DNA from: Clostridiales bacterium
GTDB lineage: Bacteria > Bacillota > Clostridia > Christensenellales > Pumilibacteraceae
Assembly: GCA_022508505.1 (NCBI GenBank)
Contig: JAFLVC010000015.1
Span: 1-44,549, forward strand
Direction: 5' to 3'
Length of the DNA stretch: 44,549 bases
The translations under genes were made by a program, and so were the position numbers. The first letter of the stretch is position 1; each line of letters opens with the position of its first letter. Under the pieces are notes generated by a model. It was not told the origin of the DNA. It did no database searches and saw only the letters and a list, made by a program, of their open reading frames with translations. Shown piece after piece: positions 5,831-14,099 of the stretch.

Positions 5831-7033
5831 GTGAAAAAGGCGTTTTCGATTATTGGGGCGTTTGCCGCGTCTATTATAATGGCGCTTCCGCTTTTCGGTT
5901 GCGCGGCGTCGGGTTACACCGTTTTTTCGGAAACGGCAGCGTTTTCGAGCGACATAATGTTCTCGGCGAAAATCCTCGGCGGTCGCGCCAAGTACGCCTA
6001 TAATCGAATGAAGTCGGTGATAGCCGATATCGACGCTCAGGTGTCGCTCACCCAAAAAAACAGCGATCTGAGCCGCTTTAACGCCGCCGCGGCGGGTATT
6101 CCCGTCAAGGTCGGCAAATACTGTTACGAGATATTTAACGTCGCTACGGTCTATTTTGAGGCGACAGACGGCGCGTTTAACGTCGCCGCCGCTCCGCTTG
6201 TCGAGCTGTGGCACGTGGATGCAGACTCGATAGCCGACTACCGTCCCGACATAGACGGAGCTCACGTGTCGCCGCCGCTCCCGAGTAAAGAAGATGTCGA
6301 CGCGGCAAGAGAATACTGCGATCCGACGCTTGTCACGGCGAGTGAGGAGGGCGGATCGTACTATTTGACCAAAGCCGACGAGCGCGTCAAGCTCGACTTC
6401 GGCGGCATTGCAAAGGGCTATGCTATTGACGAGTGCGTGAAAATCCTCGGCGAATACGACATATCGTCGGCGCTCATCGACATATCGGGCAACGCCTATT
6501 TTTACGGCGATTACATCAAGAACAACGAGCACACCGATTGGAAGGTGGGTGTGGCGTCGCCGCGGCCGCGCTCGGGCGAAACGCTTTCGCGCGGATATGT
6601 TTGCGCGGTAAGGCTGGGCGGCGGCGTTTCGGCGGTGACGTCGGGAGACTACAACAGATACTACATACACGACAGCGCGGGCGGCGGCAAGGTTTACGTC
6701 CCGCACATTATAGGCACGGACGGCGCACCTATCGGAGTCGAGTATGAGGGCGGCGAGTGGGTAAACGGCGGCGAGCCCGTCATTTCCGCGACCGTCATAG
6801 GGAAAAGCAGTGCGAACTGCGACGCGCTGTCGACGGCGGTGTGCGCGCTCGGCATTGAGAAGGGCGCTTCGCTTTTGCGAAAGGTTGGCTGTAAAGGGTT
6901 GATTTTCACCGAAAAAAGGTTTACAATTATAGGCGACGTCGCGCTGTACGATACGAATAAGTACGGCGGGTACAAGGCGTACGAATACTTTGACGTTCTC
7001 GCCGCCGCAGTAGGGTGCGACAATGAACCTTGA
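5831..7033 (+). CDS. ApbE-type FAD:protein FMN transferase, lipoprotein
   Basis: ApbE/Ftp enzymes attach FMN through a phosphoester to Thr/Ser of target proteins outside the membrane. This 400-residue protein starts with a lipoprotein signal ending in the lipobox LFGC (about residues 20-23). It then shows the family boxes in order: DFGGIAKGYAID, DISGNAYFYG, VTSGDYNRYY, PHIIGTDG and SANCDALSTAVCALG. I chose the GTG at 5831 because the signal peptide begins there and a promoter sits just upstream; an in-frame ATG at 5693 lies inside birA. Likely targets in the same genome are RnfD and RnfG (31095-32872). Next to the NusG-II and Gx-type genes it resembles FmnB of extracellular electron transfer loci. 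Confidence 0.88.
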   Translation: MKKAFSIIGAFAASIIMALPLFGCAASGYTVFSETAAFSSDIMFSAKILGGRAKYAYNRMKSVIADIDAQVSLTQKNSDLSRFNAAAAGIPVKVGKYCYEIFNVATVYFEATDGAFNVAAAPLVELWHVDADSIADYRPDIDGAHVSPPLPSKEDVDAAREYCDPTLVTASEEGGSYYLTKADERVKLDFGGIAKGYAIDECVKILGEYDISSALIDISGNAYFYGDYIKNNEHTDWKVGVASPRPRSGETLSRGYVCAVRLGGGVSAVTSGDYNRYYIHDSAGGGKVYVPHIIGTDGAPIGVEYEGGEWVNGGEPVISATVIGKSSANCDALSTAVCALGIEKGASLLRKVGCKGLIFTEKRFTIIGDVALYDTNKYGGYKAYEYFDVLAAAVGCDNEP

Positions 7034-7403
7034 AACCGTAAAAAAAGTCAAGCGCTCCAAAGCGTTTACCGTTCTCGACGGGATAATAGTCGCCGTGCTC
7101 GTCGCGGCCGTTGGCGTGTGCGCGGCGGTCTTGTATTCGGCGCCTGTATCGACGTTTACCGTTACCGCGCCTGGGTACGAGCGCGAGTTCTCGCTTGGCA
7201 CCGACAGGGTGATTAAGCTCGAGCATCTGACCGTTCGCGTCAAGTCGGGAAAGGTGTGGGTTACCGATTCCGATTGCCGCGACCACACGTGCGAGCATAC
7301 CGGCAAGATAAGCAGAGCGGGACAGAGCATAGTCTGTCTTCCCAACAACGTCGTAATATCAATCAACGGCGAGAGCGACCTGCAGTGGGAGGTCGGGCGA
7401 TGA
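7023..7403 (+). CDS. NusG-domain-II membrane protein (EetA-like)
   Basis: A 126-residue protein with one N-terminal membrane helix (about 16-40) and an extracytoplasmic NusG domain II. The conserved GKVWVTDSDCRDHTCEHTG (two Cys) and GQSIVCLPNNVVISI boxes define the family. It overlaps the apbE-like gene by 11 bp and the next gene by ATGA, so the three are translationally coupled. Despite the name it is not a transcription factor. Its pairing with a Gx-type membrane protein recalls the EetA/EetB pair of Gram-positive extracellular electron transfer systems; that equivalence is my inference. Confidence 0.85.
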   Translation: MNLETVKKVKRSKAFTVLDGIIVAVLVAAVGVCAAVLYSAPVSTFTVTAPGYEREFSLGTDRVIKLEHLTVRVKSGKVWVTDSDCRDHTCEHTGKISRAGQSIVCLPNNVVISINGESDLQWEVGR

Positions 7404-7951
7404 AGGAGCTGTTGAAAAGAACGGACGAGCGCAAAAAAGTGCGCATGTCGTCGACGCGGCGGCTGACCTTTCTCGCTTTTTCTGTGGCGGTAGCGCTCGT
7501 TGTGGCGTTTGTCGAGAGCATGCTGCCGTCGCTTCCGATTGCGCCCGGGGCAAAGCTCGGACTGTCCAACATCGCGCCGCTTTTCGTCTTGATAGTGCTC
7601 GGCGTGGGCGACGCGTTTACGGTCATGATACTCAAGTGCCTTTTGAGCGCGACGCTGTCGGGCGGGCTTACGGGGCTGATGTATTCGCTTCCCGCAGGGC
7701 TTGCGTCGCTCGCCGTCGAAACGGTGCTCATGCTTTTCGTTTTCGACAGAATGTCGATAGCCGGCATAAGTCTTGTCGGGGCGGTGGTGTTCAATGCGGT
7801 ACAGCTTGTGCCGGCAAGCCTCATTACGGGCGTAAACCTCATAATGCTGTTGCCGTTCATGATAGCTGCGGGCATAATGGCGGGCGCGTTTACAGGACTT
7901 TTAACCTATTACACGGTCAAAAAATTACCATACTCTGTTTACGGACAATGA
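7400..7951 (+). CDS. Gx transporter-like membrane protein (EetB-like; Hpre_diP_synt_I family)
   Basis: The 183-residue protein has about five hydrophobic segments and the family signature PGAKLGLSNIAPLFVL near residues 41-56, followed by GGLTGLMYSLPAG. Members were first called heptaprenyl diphosphate synthase component I but are integral membrane proteins resembling ECF-type S components. The start is the ATG at 7400, which overlaps the previous stop (ATGA) and has GGAGG 8 nt upstream. With the preceding two genes it forms an FmnB/EetA/EetB-like cassette that could serve flavin or quinone electron transfer at the membrane. Confidence 0.82.
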   Translation: MKELLKRTDERKKVRMSSTRRLTFLAFSVAVALVVAFVESMLPSLPIAPGAKLGLSNIAPLFVLIVLGVGDAFTVMILKCLLSATLSGGLTGLMYSLPAGLASLAVETVLMLFVFDRMSIAGISLVGAVVFNAVQLVPASLITGVNLIMLLPFMIAAGIMAGAFTGLLTYYTVKKLPYSVYGQ

Positions 7952-7952
7952 T

Positions 7953-9149
7953 ATGTACTCATTCAGCGACAAACTAAAAGATTTAAACGGCGCGGCGACG
8001 CGTGAGATACTCAAGCTGACGTCGCGCCCCGACATGATTTCGTTTGCGGGCGGCATGCCTGCGGCGGAATGTCTGCCGCGCGAGATAATAGCGGGCATTT
8101 CGGCGGAGGTTTTATCGCGCCCCGACGCTTCGCGGCTTTTGCAGTACGGCCAGACCGAGGGATTGCCCGAGCTCAACGCCGAGCTCATAAACTACCTCGC
8201 GTCGATAGGCATTAAAGCGAGCACGGAAACCGTGCAGGTCGTGAGCGGCGGACAGCAGGGACTCGATCTCATGTGCAAGGCGTTCATCAACAAGGGCGAC
8301 GTCATACTCGTTGAGAATCCGACGTACCTCGCGTTTTTGCAGATAGCAAAGACGTACGAGGCGAAGGTGATAGGTGTCAATTCCGGCGACGACGGGCTCG
8401 ACCTCGGAGATTTGGAGCAAAAGCTCAAAGCACACCGTCCCAAGCTGCTTTACGCCGTCCCGACATTTTCCAATCCGACGGGCAGAACGTATCCGCTCGA
8501 AAACCGCAAAGGCATAATCGAGCTCTGCAAAAAGTACGGCACGATAATAATCGAGGACGATCCGTACGGGAGACTCAGGTACACGGGCGAGGCAGTGCCG
8601 CTCATGAAAACGCTCGATGACGACGGAACAGTTGTGTATATTACAAGCTTTTCAAAGACCGTCGCTCCGTCACTTCGCATAGCGCTTTGCTGCGGGCCTG
8701 CCGAGATAATCCGCAAGGTGTCGATAGGCAAGCAGGGTGCGGACGTACAAAACCCCGCGCTTTGCCAAATGATAATGGCGGAGTACCTAAAGCGCGGACA
8801 CTTTTTGCCTGTGCTTCAAAGTAATATAGAGGTGTACCGCGCGCGGCGCGACGCGTTCCTTAAGGCGCTCGACGAGAACATGCCCAAGGAAGTCAAGTAC
8901 ACGCGTCCCGACGGCGGACTGTTTATTTGGATGGAGCTTCCCGAGTATATCGACGCGGCGGCGTTGCTCCCCGAAGCGCTCAAAAAGAGCGTTGCGTACA
9001 TAAACGGCAACGAGTTCTACGCCGACGGAAGCGGAAAAAACACGCTTAGGCTGAACTTTTCAAACTCCGACATAAGCCGCATACAAAATGGCGTTAAAAT
9101 TCTGTCGGAGCTGTTTTCAACAAAGATAAAGGAGTACAAACATGGCTAA
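7953..9149 (+). CDS. PLP-dependent aminotransferase, class I/II (2-aminoadipate/aromatic type)
   Basis: A 398-residue fold-type I aminotransferase without the GntR domain of MocR regulators. It shows MISFAGGMPAAECLP at the N-terminus, GGQQGLDLM for PLP phosphate contact, PTFSNPTGRTY, the Asp of EDDPYGRLRY, the Schiff-base Lys in TSFSKTVAPSLRI, and the carboxylate-binding Arg in LRLNFS. These match the LysN/AadAT-like group, which act on branched, aromatic or 2-aminoadipate substrates; the exact substrate is not determinable. It starts 1 nt after the upstream stop and its end overlaps tyrS by 8 bp. Confidence 0.88.
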   Translation: MYSFSDKLKDLNGAATREILKLTSRPDMISFAGGMPAAECLPREIIAGISAEVLSRPDASRLLQYGQTEGLPELNAELINYLASIGIKASTETVQVVSGGQQGLDLMCKAFINKGDVILVENPTYLAFLQIAKTYEAKVIGVNSGDDGLDLGDLEQKLKAHRPKLLYAVPTFSNPTGRTYPLENRKGIIELCKKYGTIIIEDDPYGRLRYTGEAVPLMKTLDDDGTVVYITSFSKTVAPSLRIALCCGPAEIIRKVSIGKQGADVQNPALCQMIMAEYLKRGHFLPVLQSNIEVYRARRDAFLKALDENMPKEVKYTRPDGGLFIWMELPEYIDAAALLPEALKKSVAYINGNEFYADGSGKNTLRLNFSNSDISRIQNGVKILSELFSTKIKEYKHG

Positions 9150-10359
9150 AAGAAACGTTTTCGATATACTTGAAGAGCGCGGATTTATCAAGCAGACCGT
9201 TTTCAAGGACGACCTCTACAAGCTGCTCGGCGAAAAATCGGTCACGTTTTACGTCGGGTTCGATCCCACGGCTGACAGCCTGCACATCGGGCACGTGATT
9301 CCGCTGATGGCGGCTTCAATCATGCAAAAGGCGGGGCACAAGCCCATCCTTCTCGTCGGCGGCGGCACGGCAATGGTGGGCGATCCATCCAACCGCAACG
9401 ACATGCGAAAGATGATGACCAAGGAGACTATCGCCCAAAACGTCGAAAAGATAAAGCCCCAGCTCGCGCGGTTCGTCAGCTTCGAGGGCAAAAACGCCGC
9501 GACGATTGTCAACAACGCCGACTGGCTGACAAAGCTCAACTATATCGACTTTTTGCGCGATTACGGCGCATACCTTTCGGTCAACAAGATGCTCACCGCC
9601 GACTGCTTCAAAACGAGGCTGGAAAAGGGCTTGAGCTTTTTGGAATTCAACTATATGCCCATGCAGGCGTACGACTTTTTGCGGCTGTACACCGACTACG
9701 GTTGCGAGCTCGAAATAGGCGGCAACGACCAGTGGAGCAACATTTTAGCAGGTGCGGACTTCATTCGCCGCGTCGAGAGAAAGGACGCGTACGCGCTCAC
9801 TTGCACCCTTCTCGAAACGAAGGACGGCAAGAAAATGGGCAAAACGCAAAAGGGTGCGCTGTGGCTCGATCCGCAAAAGGCGCCGCCCTACGACATGTAT
9901 CAATATTTCAGAAATGTCGACGACGAGGAGGTTGAAAACTGCTTAAAGCTGTTGACATTCCTCGATGTCGCCGAGATAAAAGAGCTGTGCGCACACCGCG
10001 ACGAGCGCATAAACGCCGCAAAGAAGCGGCTTGCGTACGAGGTTGTCGCGCTCATTCACGGAAAGGCCGCGGCAGACAAGGCGGCGGAGGAAGCGACGGC
10101 GGCGTTTGAGGGCGGCGGTGCGGACAACATGCCAACGGTAAACATCGAGGCGAGCGGCGAAACGCAGATAATAGACGTAATGGTCGCCGTCAAGGTGTGC
10201 GCGAGCAAGGGCGAAGCGCGGCGGCTCATAGAAGGCGGCGGCGTTCGCGTCGGCGAGAGCAAGGTCGACAACATCTACGCCAAGATAGGCGACTTTACAA
10301 AGGAACGCGAGTTCGTGCTTCACAAGGGCAAAAAGACTCGGCTCAAAGTGACGTACTGA
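9142..10359 (+). CDS. tyrS: Tyrosyl-tRNA synthetase
   Basis: TyrS charges tRNA-Tyr. The 405-residue protein has the class I signature HIGH (LHIGHVIP, about residue 49), the KMSKS-loop equivalent KKMGKT (about 232-237), Tyr-binding YDFLRLYTDYGCELEIGGNDQW, and a C-terminal S4 RNA-binding domain (SKGEARRLIEGGGVRVG). The ATG overlaps the aminotransferase end and has AGGAG 8 nt upstream. Many clostridial tyrS genes are T-box controlled, but here it is internal to an operon and no T-box is visible. Its cognate tRNA-Tyr is encoded at 1332. Confidence 0.97.
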   Translation: MAKRNVFDILEERGFIKQTVFKDDLYKLLGEKSVTFYVGFDPTADSLHIGHVIPLMAASIMQKAGHKPILLVGGGTAMVGDPSNRNDMRKMMTKETIAQNVEKIKPQLARFVSFEGKNAATIVNNADWLTKLNYIDFLRDYGAYLSVNKMLTADCFKTRLEKGLSFLEFNYMPMQAYDFLRLYTDYGCELEIGGNDQWSNILAGADFIRRVERKDAYALTCTLLETKDGKKMGKTQKGALWLDPQKAPPYDMYQYFRNVDDEEVENCLKLLTFLDVAEIKELCAHRDERINAAKKRLAYEVVALIHGKAAADKAAEEATAAFEGGGADNMPTVNIEASGETQIIDVMVAVKVCASKGEARRLIEGGGVRVGESKVDNIYAKIGDFTKEREFVLHKGKKTRLKVTY

Positions 10360-10958
10360 TGTTTCGTGCGCTTAAAAGCGGCGAAGCGGAGCTCGTTGTC
10401 AAGCGCTCGCGGTTTATCGCTGTAGCGCGGACTGTTCAAACACGAGACGAGGCCAAGGAGCTTGTTGCGGCGCTAAAAAAAGAGCACCGCGAGGCACGGC
10501 ACGTGTGCAGTGCGTTCATTGCCGACGAGAAGGGGCTGGACTTCGGGTACGACGACGACGGCGAGCCGTCGGGCACGGCGGGCAAGCCCATATATCAGGC
10601 GCTCGAATCGTTCGAGGTAAAAAAGTCGGCGATAGCGATCGTCAGATACTTCGGCGGAATTAAGCTCGGCGCGGGCGGACTTACGCACGCTTACCGCGAC
10701 GCGGCGACTGCGGTCGTCGAAAAGTGCGGAGTGGTGACGCTCGAAAGGCAGGCGGCGTACGAGGTCGATTGCGACGGCGAAACGTACAAAAAGATACAGC
10801 CGGTGCTGTACAATATGTCGTGCAAAGTGGATAAAATTCTGTTCAGCGACAGGGTGCGGTTTACGGTGATTGCGCAAGCGGGCTTGGACGTTGCGGGAGC
10901 GATTTGCCCGTTCGGAGCAAACGTCATGCACGTCGGCGACAGATTTGCCGAAGTATAA
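10359..10958 (+). CDS. YigZ/IMPACT family protein (UPF0029)
   Basis: The 199-residue protein carries the UPF0029 N-terminal domain with the signature GEPSGTAGKPI and VRYFGGIKLGAGGLTHAYRDA, followed by a C-terminal DUF1949-like ferredoxin-fold domain (from about residue 135). Eukaryotic IMPACT regulates GCN2; the bacterial role is unclear. The start is the ATG of TGATG, overlapping the tyrS stop, so translation is coupled. Confidence 0.9.
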   Translation: MFRALKSGEAELVVKRSRFIAVARTVQTRDEAKELVAALKKEHREARHVCSAFIADEKGLDFGYDDDGEPSGTAGKPIYQALESFEVKKSAIAIVRYFGGIKLGAGGLTHAYRDAATAVVEKCGVVTLERQAAYEVDCDGETYKKIQPVLYNMSCKVDKILFSDRVRFTVIAQAGLDVAGAICPFGANVMHVGDRFAEV

Positions 10959-10976
10959 CGTCAGACGGAGAGAAGA

Positions 10977-11939
10977 ATGCGAAAAGAGGAAATTGTTGAA
11001 AAACTGCACGAGCTTTCTGGGCTTCACGTCGAGTGCACGGAAATCCCTGCCGACATGCCGAGTAGCGGCGTGAAGCAGGACGCGGCAAACGACAGGACTG
11101 TGTTCACTGCCGTCTGCGGCGGTAAAACGTACGCGTTTTTCATTACAGGCACGGGCGACGACAAGGCGGTAACCGCCGCGCTCGCTCGCGAGCTTGCAAT
11201 GGGACTTGCGTCGCGCAAGGACGACGATCCCGTTCGCGATTTTTTGGATGGTAACGGCAGTCAGCCGCCCGTCAAGATAGGAAAGGCCGACTACTACGTG
11301 TTTGCGGTATATTGCGGAAACGGAAAGGCGAGCGTGCGAGAATACCTTTCCGCGATGGCGAGCGTCGACGATTTCGTCGCTGACATGGGCGGCGGAATAA
11401 CTGCGTTTTGCAAAAAGACGGACGACGACGATTATCGGTCGGCGGGCGAGTTTGCGGAGGTTCTGCGCGAAAACCTCGCCGAAGAGATTGACAGCTACAT
11501 CAAAATAGGCGTCGGCGGCATAGCGCACGGCGCGAGCGAGCTCCCCGCGTACTACGCAAACGCAAAATCGGCGCTTATAAGCGGCGCCGAGTTCGATCCA
11601 AAAAACGACGTGTATTCGTACAAGGAGTACGCGATTGTCAAGATATTGTCAGAGCTTCCGCAGCTCACTTCTGAAAAGTTTGTGCGGACGGCGCTCGACA
11701 AAAACTACCGCGCCGTGTTGAGCGACGCCGAGCTAATGACGGCGGCGGACGCATTTTTGCGCCACTCGCTAAACATTTCGGAAGCGAGCCGCAGCATGTA
11801 CGTCCACCGCAACACACTCATCTACCGCCTCGACAAGATAGAAAAAATGACGGGGCTCAACATTCGAAACTTCAACGACGCAATGACCTTCCGCGCGGCG
11901 TATCTTATTTATAAGCTACTCAACGCTGACGAAAAATAA
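10977..11939 (+). CDS. PucR/CdaR-type transcriptional regulator
   Basis: This 320-residue protein ends with the PucR-type helix-turn-helix (about 255-315): AFLRHSLNISEASRSMYVHRNTLIYRLDKIE, followed by a C-terminal helix. The upstream part (about 110-240) is a GGDEF-like/CdaR middle domain with the GVGGIAHGASELPAYYANAK segment typical of the family. The N-terminus is Asp/Lys-rich and may sense a ligand. Such regulators often control amino-acid, purine or sugar-acid use. As last gene of the operon it may regulate the operon itself; nothing in the sequence proves this. SD GGAG precedes the ATG. Confidence 0.85.
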   Translation: MRKEEIVEKLHELSGLHVECTEIPADMPSSGVKQDAANDRTVFTAVCGGKTYAFFITGTGDDKAVTAALARELAMGLASRKDDDPVRDFLDGNGSQPPVKIGKADYYVFAVYCGNGKASVREYLSAMASVDDFVADMGGGITAFCKKTDDDDYRSAGEFAEVLRENLAEEIDSYIKIGVGGIAHGASELPAYYANAKSALISGAEFDPKNDVYSYKEYAIVKILSELPQLTSEKFVRTALDKNYRAVLSDAELMTAADAFLRHSLNISEASRSMYVHRNTLIYRLDKIEKMTGLNIRNFNDAMTFRAAYLIYKLLNADEK

Positions 11940-11952
11940 CATTCGTCTCTCG

Positions 11953-11980
11953 AAGCGCGATCAGTTGGCGCGCTTTTGAG
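11953..11980 (+). terminator. Possible terminator after the pucR-like gene
   Basis: AAGCGCG (11953-11959) pairs with CGCGCTT (11969-11975), followed by TTGAG. The T-tract is short. It overlaps the stop codon of the convergent small gene. Confidence 0.5.
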
Positions 11981-12197
11981 TATCAAAATACTTGATTATC
12001 CTACCGAGAAGCTCGGCTGGGATTATCTTTTTAAACGTCGCGAAAACGTCCTCTCGCGGCGGTTTTTTTTGATACATTTCTGTAAGTAGCGAGCTTATCG
12101 TCGCGGGGTCGGGGTTTTGCGTAAGCTTCAGGAGGTTTTGCTCGCGTTCGCCGAGCCGTCCTCTCAAAAGAAACGGAAGAAGCTGTTTAAAGTCCAT
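11961..12197 (-). CDS. Small protein of unknown function
   Basis: A 78-residue, mostly helical, charged protein with no motif I recognise: MDFKQLLPFLLRGRLGERE at the start and PAELLGRIIKYFDTQKRAN at the end. It has no membrane segment or signal peptide. A clear SD (GGAGG) lies 7-8 nt before the ATG. It is divergent from another small unknown gene at 12262, with a 64-bp shared promoter region. The codon use is like that of its housekeeping neighbours, which supports a real gene. Confidence 0.65.
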   Translation of the reverse strand: MDFKQLLPFLLRGRLGEREQNLLKLTQNPDPATISSLLTEMYQKKPPREDVFATFKKIIPAELLGRIIKYFDTQKRAN

Positions 12198-12261
12198 ATT
12201 TTGCCTCCGGGGAACTTTTTATGCGGTATCGTCATACAATTATCGAAAGAGGTGAAAGGTT

Positions 12262-12498
12262 ATGCGACAGCTAAAAAACTACAAAGCGACCGACATTTCG
12301 GCTAGCGCCGCAAAGTACGACGGAATGAGCGAGGGCGAGCTTATGGGCGAGCTCATGAAAAACGTCGCCGCCGCCAAGGAGAACGGCTCGTTTTCAGCCG
12401 AACAGCTCGACGACTTCGCGCAATTCGTTGCGCCGAGCCTGGACGAGAAATCGCGCAACAGACTGACCGAGCTCATAAATGCCATAAAGCAGGGCTAA
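12262..12498 (+). CDS. Small protein of unknown function
   Basis: The 78-residue product is soluble and helix-rich, with GELMGELMKNVAAAKENG and a C-terminal LDEKSRNRLTELINAIK. I know similar short clostridial hypotheticals but no function. The SD GAAAGG is 3-8 nt before the ATG. It is divergent from the small gene at 11961-12197 and converges on the desulfurase-like gene with a 5-bp gap and no terminator between. Confidence 0.65.
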   Translation: MRQLKNYKATDISASAAKYDGMSEGELMGELMKNVAAAKENGSFSAEQLDDFAQFVAPSLDEKSRNRLTELINAIKQG

Positions 12499-12503
12499 AC
12501 GCC

Positions 12504-13619
12504 TTACTTCGCGATTTCCGCAATCGCCTTTACGAAGAACTCGACCTCGCGCTCGGTGTTATGGTATGAAAGCGACGCACGGACTGCGCCGGTGTCGAGC
12601 GTTCCGAGATAGCGGTGGCAGAGCGGTGCGCAGTGCAGACCGCAGCGCACCGCCGTGTCGTATTGCTCGTTGAGTATGTCGCCGACTACGGCGGCGTCCA
12701 TGCCGTCGATGTTGAAGCACGCGATATTCGGCATGACGTTGTATTTGCCGTACAGCCGAACGCCCGTGATTTTGGATAGCTCGGAGCGCATGAGTTCTCC
12801 GAGATAGGCGAGGTTTCGCACCTCGTGCGCGTTCTTTTTTCGATAATTGATGGCGGCGATAAGTGCAAAAGCGCCGGCGACGGGCAGCGTGCCGCATTCG
12901 AAACCCTCCGGAATATCGGTGGGTTGCTCTAAGCTATTCGACGCCGTGCCCGTGCCGCCGAACTTAAAAGCATTAAGCGGAGGATTTCCCTTTACGCAAA
13001 GACACCCTATGCCTTGCGTGCCGTGCAAGCCCTTGTGCGGCGAAAAACACAGGTAGTCGCAGCCGATTTCTCGCATATTGACGTCCATGTAGCCGACCGA
13101 CTGTGCGCCGTCCACGAGATACAGAATGCCGTACCTCCGCGCGATTGCGCCTATCTGCGCTACCGGAGCGACCGCTCCCGTCACATTCGACACGTGATTG
13201 ATTGCGAGTAGGTACGTGTCGGAGCGCACGGCGCGTTCGATGTCGCGCGGGTCGATAACGCCGTGTCTGTCGGGCTCGACTGCGGTAAATGTAATGAGCC
13301 CGCGGTTTTTCAGCTCCTGAAGCGGACGAAGAATGCTGTTGTGTTCGTATACGGTCGTCACGACGTGTCCGCGCCGCGCCGTGCCGAAAATGACAGTGTT
13401 AAGCATATCCGTACAGTTAAACCCGAATATGACTTCGTCGCAGCCGACGTAATCGCGCACAGCTTTTCGCGCTTCGTAAATGACGGCCGCCGCTTTTACC
13501 GACGCAGAATGACTGCCGCGCCCCGAGTTTGCGGAAAGCTTTCTCGTCGCGTAGTCGTTTGCTTTGATGACGCACTCGGGCTTAAACAGGGTAGTTGCGG
13601 CGTTGTCGAAATAAATCAT
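12504..13619 (-). CDS. Cysteine desulfurase-like class V aminotransferase
   Basis: A 371-residue PLP enzyme of the NifS/Csd fold. It shows MIYFDNAATT at the N-terminus, HNSILRPLQEL (His stacking on PLP), VDGAQSVG, the Schiff-base Lys in SPHKGLHGTQGIGCL, and the C-terminal RCGLHCAPLCHRYLGT with a Cys in the place of the catalytic loop. The ATG at 13619 has GGAG 9 nt upstream; a TTG at 13634 would place the SD inside the gene. It lies divergent from a DUF3343 gene, a recurrent pairing thought to move sulfur or selenium. It is Csd/SufS-like rather than an IscS with a scaffold gene; no iscU is present. Confidence 0.85.
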   Translation of the reverse strand: MIYFDNAATTLFKPECVIKANDYATRKLSANSGRGSHSASVKAAAVIYEARKAVRDYVGCDEVIFGFNCTDMLNTVIFGTARRGHVVTTVYEHNSILRPLQELKNRGLITFTAVEPDRHGVIDPRDIERAVRSDTYLLAINHVSNVTGAVAPVAQIGAIARRYGILYLVDGAQSVGYMDVNMREIGCDYLCFSPHKGLHGTQGIGCLCVKGNPPLNAFKFGGTGTASNSLEQPTDIPEGFECGTLPVAGAFALIAAINYRKKNAHEVRNLAYLGELMRSELSKITGVRLYGKYNVMPNIACFNIDGMDAAVVGDILNEQYDTAVRCGLHCAPLCHRYLGTLDTGAVRASLSYHNTEREVEFFVKAIAEIAK

Positions 13620-13646
13620 GACGGCATGCTCCAAAAAGACATATAA

Positions 13647-13664
13647 CGGAATAAGACCGTTAAT
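13647..13664. other. Short hairpin in the csd/DUF3343 divergent region
   Basis: AACGG (13647-13651) and CCGTT (13657-13661) with a 5-nt loop lie between the two divergent start codons. It could be an operator or a leader hairpin of the minus-strand gene; the sequence does not decide. Confidence 0.3.
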
Positions 13665-13717
13665 ATTTAATTGCGAATTTTGACGGTTTAGAACTAAAAA
13701 GAGGAAATTATAGAATA

Positions 13718-13963
13718 ATGAGTTACATTTTTGCGTTCACTTCGCGAAACAGCGCAATGCGGTTTTGCGACGCGGTAATTTCTTACGGCGGCGCGGCTAA
13801 ATTGGTAAACACGCCGCAGATTACGGGGAGCGGGTGCGGACTGTCCGTAAAGTGCAACGACTACGAGCTGTGCGGCGGAATACTCAACCGCGGCTATTAC
13901 ACATCGCTCCGCGCGGTGTATTCATTCGACGGAACGGAATATAAAACATTGTATAGGCAGTAA
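13718..13963 (+). CDS. DUF3343 protein (putative sulfur/selenium carrier)
   Basis: The 81-residue protein matches the DUF3343 layout: FAFTSRNSAMRFCDAV, then KLVNTPQITGSGCGLSVKC, where the GCGL Cys is the conserved residue. Such proteins are proposed to carry persulfide or selenide and are frequent neighbours of Csd-type desulfurases, as here. The SD AGAGGAAA lies about 10 nt before the ATG. It is longer than the minimal family member by a short C-terminal tail with YTSLRAVYSF. Confidence 0.75.
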   Translation: MSYIFAFTSRNSAMRFCDAVISYGGAAKLVNTPQITGSGCGLSVKCNDYELCGGILNRGYYTSLRAVYSFDGTEYKTLYRQ

Positions 13964-13978
13964 AGCACAGCTTTTTCC

Positions 13979-14026
13979 CGTCGTGTGCGTACTGCCGTTG
14001 TTCGTTGTATGTTACATCCGACGAGC
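13979..14026 (-). repeat. 62-bp-family intergenic repeat, copy 1 (reverse)
   Basis: Read on the minus strand it gives CTCGTCGGATGTAAC, a middle with AACGGCAG, and CGCACACGACGGG. This is the same block as at 15142, 29694 and 35000. Arms CGTCGG and CACACGACG can pair. The 13964-14306 interval holds this repeat, a CCCTCAGTC-type repeat and the next promoter, and no gene. Confidence 0.65.
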
Positions 14027-14099
14027 AGTATGGCGTCGGAAGGAGTAAACGCAATTCTATTGTGAATAACGGTAATAGAGCGTTTTGGTATCTTTATTA

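Noticed and set aside
5771-7366. 531-codon open frame on the minus strand opposite the apbE-like and NusG-II genes
   Set aside because: It is Arg/Val-rich with no domain, and lies antisense to clearly conserved genes; long antisense frames are expected from this codon use.
9000-9142. T-box riboswitch for tyrS
   Set aside because: tyrS overlaps the preceding gene and there is no leader that could hold a T-box.
10473-11528. 351-codon minus-strand frame across the YigZ and PucR-type genes
   Set aside because: Spans two conserved plus-strand genes and their junction; no motifs.
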